64,000 nt of DNA, taken from Methanobrevibacter arboriphilus. GTDB taxonomy: Archaea; Methanobacteriota; Methanobacteria; Methanobacteriales; Methanobacteriaceae. The position numbers and the translations under genes are program-made. The stretch is taken from assembly GCF_019669925.1 (NCBI RefSeq), contig NZ_AP019779.1, positions 1,963,292 through 2,027,291 on the forward strand, written 5' to 3'. This document shows, one piece after another, positions 58,428 to 64,000 of this stretch (position 1 is its first letter; every line of letters starts with the position of its first letter). The notes under the pieces were generated by a model. That model was not told the origin of the DNA and ran no database searches. It was given only the letters and a program-made list of their open reading frames with translations.

Positions 58428-59285
58428 ATGAATTTATCATCAAAAATAGAAAAAGGATTGATAAAAGCAAGTACTTCTTACCCTAAAGATAGAATAAGTG
58501 CTTTTAAGAGAAGTTTAAATCAGGAAACCAATGAAAATGCAAGATGGGCATTGGAACTTATGCTTAAAAATGCAAAAATTGCAAATAAGCAAAAACTTCC
58601 TCTATGTGATGATACTGGAATTCCACATGTTTTTATAGAATTAGGTAAAAATACATCATTATCCTCAAATTTATTAGAGTCAATTAAAATAGGAATAGCT
58701 AGAGGTCTTAAAAATTTACCTGGTAGGCCAATGGCTGTTAGAGGAAATGATATAGAGAGGCTTGGTCAGTCTAAAGGTCTTTATGATCAAAGTGAAAAGG
58801 TTGTAACTCCTTCATTTTCAATAGAAAATTCTAATGATGAAGATTTGTCTGATAACATTAAGATTCATCTTTTATTGTTGGGAGGAGGTCCAGAAATAAG
58901 GGCTAAAACTTATAGGGTTTTCCATAAAAGGGATTATAAAGAAGTTTTAAATGTGGCTGTGGAGAGATTTGAAAATACTCTGAAACTTTTAGGATGTACT
59001 CCTTCTATACCTGCTATTGGCATCGGTAGGACACATTTTGAAGCTAATTCTTTGGTGATGAAAGCTATGATTTATGGCAATTTAAATTATCAATCAGAAA
59101 TCGAAGATTATATAATGAATAAGCTTAATAAAACTAATATTGGACCAATGGGGCTAGGTGGGAAGACAACTGTTCTCGGATCATTTGTAAAAATAGGTCC
59201 TCAAAGAGCAAGTGGTGTTAGAATATTAGCTACTCGTCCTTGTTGTTTTGTTGAACCTAGATCAGTAAGTATTTCTATCAGTTAG
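58428..59285 (+). CDS. fumA: Fumarate hydratase class I alpha subunit
   Basis: A 285-residue alpha subunit of two-subunit class I fumarase (tartrate dehydratase type), which interconverts fumarate and malate with a [4Fe-4S] cluster. Cluster cysteines are expected in LPLCDDTGIPH, LLGCTPSIP and ATRPCCFVEPR, all present. Conserved RPMAVRGND and GIGRTHFEAN segments are seen. The beta subunit is not in the window, so it must be elsewhere. No clear SD before ATG 58428. It precedes a citrate synthase homologue by 141 bases. Confidence 0.9.
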   Translation: MNLSSKIEKGLIKASTSYPKDRISAFKRSLNQETNENARWALELMLKNAKIANKQKLPLCDDTGIPHVFIELGKNTSLSSNLLESIKIGIARGLKNLPGRPMAVRGNDIERLGQSKGLYDQSEKVVTPSFSIENSNDEDLSDNIKIHLLLLGGGPEIRAKTYRVFHKRDYKEVLNVAVERFENTLKLLGCTPSIPAIGIGRTHFEANSLVMKAMIYGNLNYQSEIEDYIMNKLNKTNIGPMGLGGKTTVLGSFVKIGPQRASGVRILATRPCCFVEPRSVSISIS

Positions 59286-59426
59286 CTATTTAAATATTTA
59301 ACATTTAATTATTTAATTATCTAGTTATTTAATTTTCTAGCTTTATTTAATATTCAATATTCAATATTTAGTTATTTGGTTATTTAGATTTAGTTATTTA
59401 CTTCAAGTTATTTGTAGGTGGATTAA

Positions 59427-60407
59427 ATGAAAATAGAAGAAAAATTATCAAAAATTAACAATAAAAATAACATTAAAACTAATAATATTAAAACTAATAT
59501 TAAAACTATTAATGAAACTATTAATGAAACTGATAATGAAACTGATAATCATAGAATAAGAACTTCTATTACTAATATTCAACCAAATAAAATTATTACA
59601 AGAGGTTATCCTCAAGAAGAGTTAATAGACAATATTAGTTTTTCTGAAATGGTCTATTTACTTTTAAAGGGAGAATTACCATCTTTTAAGGAAGCTAAAA
59701 TACTTAATCATATATTAATATCTTTTTGTGATCATGGGGTAACTCCTCCCAGTACTCAAACTTCAAGACTAATAGCTTCTTCTGGATCTCCATTAAATGT
59801 ATCTTTAGCTGGAGGGTTACTTTCTTTTGGAAAAAATCATGCTGGAGCAATTGAAGATTCCATGGAGTTATTTCAAGAATTAATAAAGTCTGATTTTAAT
59901 AATCATAATAATTTTAATAATAACAATAATCATAATAATGATATTAATAACTATGATGATAACCATAGTCACAATAACAATAGCAAATGTAATAGAAATG
60001 TTGATATAATTGCAAATGGTATTATAAATGAATATAAATTAAAAAATAAGAAAATTCCCGGATTTGGACACAGATATCATAATAAAGATCCTCGTGGAGC
60101 TAAGTTAATGGAGTTAGCTAAAAAAGAAAACTTTATTGGCCCTCATAGTGAACTTGCTTTAGCTATCGAAGAAGTGCTTTTCAAAGAAAAAGGTATTAAT
60201 ATTAATGTTGATGGAGCTAGTGGAGCATTACTTTCTGATATGGGATTCTCGAGTAATGAAGGTTTTGGAATATTTATGATTGGTAGAATTCCAGGAATTA
60301 TTGCTCATGTAACTGAAGAAGTTAATGATGAAGAAGAATTTAGAAAGTTTTGTGATATTGATGATATTTCTTATTGTGGGGATTTAAACAAATCATTAGA
60401 CGATTAA
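59427..60407 (+). CDS. Citrate synthase/citryl-CoA lyase homologue with Asn-rich inserts
   Basis: A 326-residue protein of the citrate synthase superfamily, best matched to short citryl-CoA lyase-like forms. Seen in order are PNKIITRGYPQEELI, MVYLLLKGELPS, DHGVTPPSTQTSRLI with the first catalytic His, GKNHAGAIEDSM, and PGFGHRYHNKDPRGAKL with the second His. The N-terminus (residues 1-40) and the stretch near 155-195 (nt 59890-59995) are Asn/Thr/Ile or Asn/His-rich, unlike relatives. It could cleave or form citrate; direction is not readable. SD GGTGG is before ATG 59427. Confidence 0.82.
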   Translation: MKIEEKLSKINNKNNIKTNNIKTNIKTINETINETDNETDNHRIRTSITNIQPNKIITRGYPQEELIDNISFSEMVYLLLKGELPSFKEAKILNHILISFCDHGVTPPSTQTSRLIASSGSPLNVSLAGGLLSFGKNHAGAIEDSMELFQELIKSDFNNHNNFNNNNNHNNDINNYDDNHSHNNNSKCNRNVDIIANGIINEYKLKNKKIPGFGHRYHNKDPRGAKLMELAKKENFIGPHSELALAIEEVLFKEKGININVDGASGALLSDMGFSSNEGFGIFMIGRIPGIIAHVTEEVNDEEEFRKFCDIDDISYCGDLNKSLDD

Positions 60408-60854
<447 letters not shown>

Positions 60855-60863
60855 GGAGGAGAT
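60855..60863 (+). promoter_or_regulatory. Strong SD before the ATT start of msrAB
   Basis: GGAGGAGAT is a near-perfect match to the 16S 3' end. It is followed by CTT and then ATT 60867, seven bases after GGAGG, and no ATG, GTG or TTG occurs in this frame until far downstream. Confidence 0.75.
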
Positions 60864-60866
60864 CTT

Positions 60867-61964
60867 ATTTTTAAAAATAAAAAACAGAAAACAGATAAGG
60901 AAAATTCCCATAAAAATATTAATTTAGAAAATAATGATTTAAAAACAATTTATCTAGCTGGGGGATGCTTTTGGGGAATTGAAGCATACTTCTCAAAATT
61001 AAAAGGTGTTGTTGAAACTAAAGTAGGTTATGCTAATGGATTTATTCCAAATCCTAGCTATGAAGAAGTATGTAGGATAGATACAGGTCATGCTGAAACA
61101 GTTAAGATTGTTTATAATAAAAATATAATTTCTCTTCATCGATTGATTGAAGAATTTTTTAAAATTATCGATCCAACTACATTAAACCAACAAGGTGCTG
61201 ATATTGGTAAACAATATCGTACTGGAATTTACTATGTTTCAGATGGTTCTAGAGAAGCTTCAAAGGATTTAGCTATTATAAAAAATGTTTTTTCTCAAGA
61301 ACAAAAAAAACATGAGGGACATAATAAATCAGTTGTTACTGAAATAAAACCTCTTGAGTCTTTTTATGAAGCTGAAGATTACCATCAAAAGTATCTAGAT
61401 AAGAATCCTAGTGGATATTGTCATATTAATTTAGATTTAATTCCTAAAGATATTCTAGAAATTGAAACTACTAGCTCGGAACTTATTGATGATTATGACT
61501 TTGATGAGTGTAATTATAAATATTTTACTCCAGAAGAAAAAGAAGAGAGATTAAAAAGATTATCTTCTCTTGAATATGAAGTTACTCAGAAAAATGCAAC
61601 AGAAGCACCAGGCACTGGTAAATACAACGATTTCAATGAGGAAGGAATTTATGTTGATGTTGTTAGTGGAGAACCTCTTTTTACATCTTTAGATAAGTTT
61701 GATTCAGGTTGTGGTTGGCCTTCATTTACAAAAACTATTGATGATGATGTTATTGATGAAAGTAAAGATACTTCTCATGGAATGGTTAGGACTGAACTTA
61801 AAAGTAAAATAGCTAAATCCCATTTAGGGCATGTTTTTGATGATGGACCTATAGAAAAAGGTGGAAAAAGGTATTGTATAAATTCAGCATCTTTAAAGTT
61901 CATACCTCTTAAAGATCTTAAAAAAGAGGGATATGGTGATTATTTACAGTTATTTAAAAAATAA
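60867..61964 (+). CDS. msrAB: Fused peptide methionine sulfoxide reductase MsrAB, ATT start
   Basis: A 365-residue fusion that repairs both S- and R-methionine sulfoxides. MsrA comes first: the catalytic Cys34 is in [10 protein letters not shown], followed by a typical HAETVKI motif and [15 protein letters not shown]. MsrB follows from about residue 230, with [17 protein letters not shown] and the catalytic Cys337 in [11 protein letters not shown]; the zinc CxxC pairs are absent, as in some MsrBs. In frame, the stretch from the stop at 60843 to Cys34 has no ATG, GTG or TTG; the first such codon (TTG 61143) would delete the active site. GGAGGAGAT with ATT 60867 is the only reasonable start. 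Confidence 0.9.
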   Translation: MFKNKKQKTDKENSHKNINLENNDLKTIYLAGGCFWGIEAYFSKLKGVVETKVGYANGFIPNPSYEEVCRIDTGHAETVKIVYNKNIISLHRLIEEFFKIIDPTTLNQQGADIGKQYRTGIYYVSDGSREASKDLAIIKNVFSQEQKKHEGHNKSVVTEIKPLESFYEAEDYHQKYLDKNPSGYCHINLDLIPKDILEIETTSSELIDDYDFDECNYKYFTPEEKEERLKRLSSLEYEVTQKNATEAPGTGKYNDFNEEGIYVDVVSGEPLFTSLDKFDSGCGWPSFTKTIDDDVIDESKDTSHGMVRTELKSKIAKSHLGHVFDDGPIEKGGKRYCINSASLKFIPLKDLKKEGYGDYLQLFKK

Positions 61965-62300
61965 TGGATTTTTTAATAATTAAATTTTTTAATAATTATT
62001 AGTATAATACTATTAAATTTGAAATGAGTAAAAATTAATATATTAAAATATAGATATAATATATTAAATAATATACGCATAAAATATTAAAAAGTTTACA
62101 TATTAAAATAGTATACATAGTAAAATAGTATTCATATTAAAATATTAGATATAAGACATTGAAGTAGTTTAAATATAACATAATATATAATAAATTATAA
62201 TTTAAATTTTTTAGGGCTAATGTTTGATTAGTTGGGTTTATATTAGCTATGGACAAATTTTTTAGGTTTAATATTTCTTGTAGAAAAGGAGGGTGTTTTT
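61965..62300. other. AT-rich intergenic region
   Basis: Repeats of ATATTAAAATATT and AGTATACATA types (62000-62150) then a promoter-like stretch. A short minus-strand ORF here (62137-62337) has no SD and I reject it. Confidence 0.5.
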
Positions 62301-63371
62301 TTGTATAAAAAATTTTTTTTAATTTTAATTCTATCATTTTTTATATTAGTTTCTTTCAGTGCTGTCCATGCTACAAATAATAATGAAGATAATAACCAAA
62401 CAATTGATAATACAAGTTCTAGCTTAAATGTTAATAGTTCAAGTTCTAATTCAACTTCTACTAATTTTAAAACTTTAAATAAAGATAAGAATAAAATTGA
62501 AAAAATTACAAAATCAAAATCTGTTTTTAAAACTGGAACTAAAATTAGGATAAATGTATATACTGTGTCATCTATTAAAAAGGTTCAAGGATATATTACT
62601 GGTAAAAAAACTTTTAAATTCAAAAAAAATAATAATGGTATTTGGTATTATTATTTAAATACAAAAAAATTTAAATCAGGAAAATATAAAGTTTCTGTTA
62701 GAGCTTTTGATTCTAAAAACAATATATATAAAAAATACACTAATTTCACTGTTGATAATAAGCCTCCTAAAGTAGTTTCAGTAAAGTCTAGTGCTAAATC
62801 GGTCATTGCAGGCAGACCTTTTTGTATTGTGAATATTGCTGATAGTAGCTCTAAAAAAGTTATCGCAAAAATCAAAGGAAATAAATACTATTTTAAATTT
62901 AATGGTTATATTGATAATAAGAAACTTAAAAATTATAAAAATTGGACTTTAAATACTAAAATTAATTATAAAGTGCTTGGAACTTTAAATATATCGGTTT
63001 ATACTTTTGATTCTGCTGGTAATTATCTAAAGAATAATATATATGTTAAATCAATTCCTTACTATGTAAAATGGAACCAAACTGTTTTACTTACTAAACC
63101 AATTCAGATATATTATTCTAATCCAAAAAATGCTTATGAAAGAAGTATTAATGAGTTAAGTAAATATGTAAATGTTTATGAGGGGTGTGCTGGAACTAAT
63201 TATACTTTAGGAATTACTTATAATAATGGTATTAAAGCAACTCGTGTTATTATTGCTTATATGGATCCTTTTGTTGTTTATCATGAAATGGGTCATGTTT
63301 TAAACTGGAAATGGACAGAATATCAGTGTGATTATTATGCTTATAAGCGAACTGGTTATTGGATAAAATAA
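62301..63371 (+). CDS. Secreted protein with C-terminal HExxH motif
   Basis: A 356-residue exported protein. A signal peptide (about residues 1-25, ending AVHAT) precedes an Asn/Ser-rich spacer, two Ig-like domains (about 68-140 and 140-255, the first with KVSVRAFDSKNNIYKKYTNF), and a C-terminal 90-residue domain ending in the zincin-like YHEMGHVLNWKWTEY with His328/Glu329/His332; Glu340 or Asp344 could be a third ligand. It resembles a cell-surface metalloprotease, perhaps acting on pseudomurein or host proteins, but activity is inference. Start is TTG 62301, five bases after GGAGGGTG. Confidence 0.78.
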   Translation: MYKKFFLILILSFFILVSFSAVHATNNNEDNNQTIDNTSSSLNVNSSSSNSTSTNFKTLNKDKNKIEKITKSKSVFKTGTKIRINVYTVSSIKKVQGYITGKKTFKFKKNNNGIWYYYLNTKKFKSGKYKVSVRAFDSKNNIYKKYTNFTVDNKPPKVVSVKSSAKSVIAGRPFCIVNIADSSSKKVIAKIKGNKYYFKFNGYIDNKKLKNYKNWTLNTKINYKVLGTLNISVYTFDSAGNYLKNNIYVKSIPYYVKWNQTVLLTKPIQIYYSNPKNAYERSINELSKYVNVYEGCAGTNYTLGITYNNGIKATRVIIAYMDPFVVYHEMGHVLNWKWTEYQCDYYAYKRTGYWIK

Positions 63372-63644
63372 ATATTTAAAATTATATTTTATTATTATTT
63401 ATTATATATTTTAGATATACTTTTTAGATAATTTTAGATTTTTTGATATTATAATTTAGATATTATTTTTATATTATTTTTTCATCATATTCATCAGTTT
63501 ATTAATATTATTTTCTTGAAAAATAGAAATATTTAAATTAAATAGGAAATATAAAAATTAATGTTAGTAATTTAACTAAAACTTATATAAAGGTAAATAG
63601 AATTTATCTTTACAAAAATCTTATAATTATGGAGGTGACATAAT
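63372..63644. other. Intergenic region with promoter of the 63645 gene
   Basis: AT-rich, no ORF. ACTTATATAAAGG at about 63578-63590 is a plausible TATA box for the following small gene. Confidence 0.45.
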
Positions 63645-63740
63645 ATGGCAAAAGTAAAAGGAACTAATAAAAGAACAAGACCTAAATCTCATTATAGGAA
63701 GCCTGGAACTAAAAGAGGTAGAGGTATTAAGAAAATATAA
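63645..63740 (+). CDS. Tiny basic protein
   Basis: A 31-residue, strongly basic protein (MAKVKGTNKRTRPKSHYRKP and a Gly/Arg/Lys tail). GGAGGTGA (63631-63638) is six bases before ATG 63645, the strongest SD of any gene in the window, indicating high translation. Its composition is like small ribosomal or RNA-binding proteins (Thx-like), but I cannot name a family. Because it is short, a comparative search is the only way to be sure. Confidence 0.7.
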   Translation: MAKVKGTNKRTRPKSHYRKPGTKRGRGIKKI

Positions 63741-63891
63741 TTAAATTTTAAATTATATTTAACTTAAATTTAATTACTTCTTTTTAATTAATTCTTATTT
63801 AATAATTTACTTATTATACCAATTTAATAGCTATAGAATACAATTTTTATTATTTCATACTATTTTTGATATACTTTTTGAAGGGATTTAA

Positions 63892-64000
63892 ATGGAATTT
63901 TCAGAACTTATTGAAAAAAGATACAGTGTAAGAGGATATAAAAAAGACCCTATTGAAAAAGAAAAGCTTGATAAAATTTTAAATGCAGGAATAATTGCTC
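63892..64000 (+). CDS. Nitroreductase family protein (N-terminal part)
   Basis: Only 36 codons lie in the window. The start MEFSELIEKRYSVRGYKKDP is the FMN-binding N-terminus of nitroreductase-like proteins (RxSxRxY pattern), preceded by AAGGG before ATG 63892. The gene continues past the window, so substrate and length are unknown. Confidence 0.85.
   Translation, partial: MEFSELIEKRYSVRGYKKDPIEKEKLDKILNAGIIA

Noticed and set aside
62137-62337. A 66-codon minus-strand ORF overlapping the secreted protein start
   Set aside because: No SD, overlaps a good SD and signal peptide on the other strand, and AT-biased composition.

Overview
The window is very AT-rich DNA of a methanogenic archaeon of the order Methanobacteriales, most likely a Methanobrevibacter. 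Supporting evidence is the YcaO/TfuA pair used for McrA thioamidation, archaeal-type CarAB, TiaS, UPF0146, an archaeal HTH regulator, an F420-pathway lactaldehyde dehydrogenase homologue, large adhesin-like surface proteins, class III signal peptide pilins, and Shine-Dalgarno (SD) motifs of the GGTGA/GGAGG type. There are no rRNA or tRNA genes, CRISPR arrays or intact insertion sequences that I can see. Species assignment is inference.

Layout. 0.4-3.4 kb: LemA, DUF2207 and UPF0146 genes. 4-9 kb: a Ca2+-type P-type ATPase, the cobalamin-pathway reductase CobK/CbiJ and a small anchored protein. 9.1-9.5 kb: remnants of a decayed adhesin-like gene. 10-11.3 kb: a divergent SugE/Gdx-like SMR exporter, with a perfect palindrome at its promoter, and a RimI-like acetyltransferase. 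11.8-16.1 kb: carAB. 16.6-22 kb: an adhesin-like protein, an amidohydrolase, UspA and a four-CBS protein. 22-22.5 kb: a non-coding stretch with a DtxR-like palindrome and paired inverted repeats. 23.2-26.3 kb (minus): YcaO, TfuA and a LarE-like PP-loop sulfurtransferase. 26.5-33.4 kb: M50 protease, HIT protein, PepQ-like peptidase, FlaJ/TadC-like protein with a pilin, aldehyde dehydrogenase and an AIM24-like protein. 33.7-41 kb: HTH regulator, a TIM-barrel protein, UPF0145, SerA and a PRC-barrel protein, separated by gaps rich in hairpins and repeats. 41.3-48.2 kb: aspartate dehydrogenase, Thg1, JAMM protease, small membrane proteins, rubredoxin, a tRNA-binding protein and TiaS. 48.7-50.5 kb: a frameshifted adhesin. 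50.6-60.4 kb: AlkD, a large U32 protein, MmgE/PrpD, Nei-like, a second U32-like protein, fumarase alpha and a citrate synthase/citryl-CoA lyase homologue. 60.9-64 kb: fused MsrAB, a secreted HExxH protein, a tiny basic protein and the start of a nitroreductase.

Most notable observations. (1) Four genes (msrAB, tiaS, one adhesin, one TIM-barrel gene) have a well-placed SD followed by an ATT codon where the start should be. In msrAB no ATG, GTG or TTG exists in frame upstream of the catalytic cysteine, so an AUU start (or an error in the sequence) is almost forced. (2) A ~174-bp element occurs twice, downstream of pepQ and near 36.7 kb, with two perfectly conserved hairpins. (3) Near 35.1 kb, a minus-strand leader can sequester a near-perfect SD in a 9-bp stem ahead of a 44-codon ORF. 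(4) Asn-rich (AAT/ATT)n tracts interrupt or extend at least six ordinary enzymes and also occur as microsatellites between genes. (5) A three-cysteine LarE-like protein is translationally coupled to TfuA next to YcaO, making it a candidate sulfur donor for McrA thioglycine.
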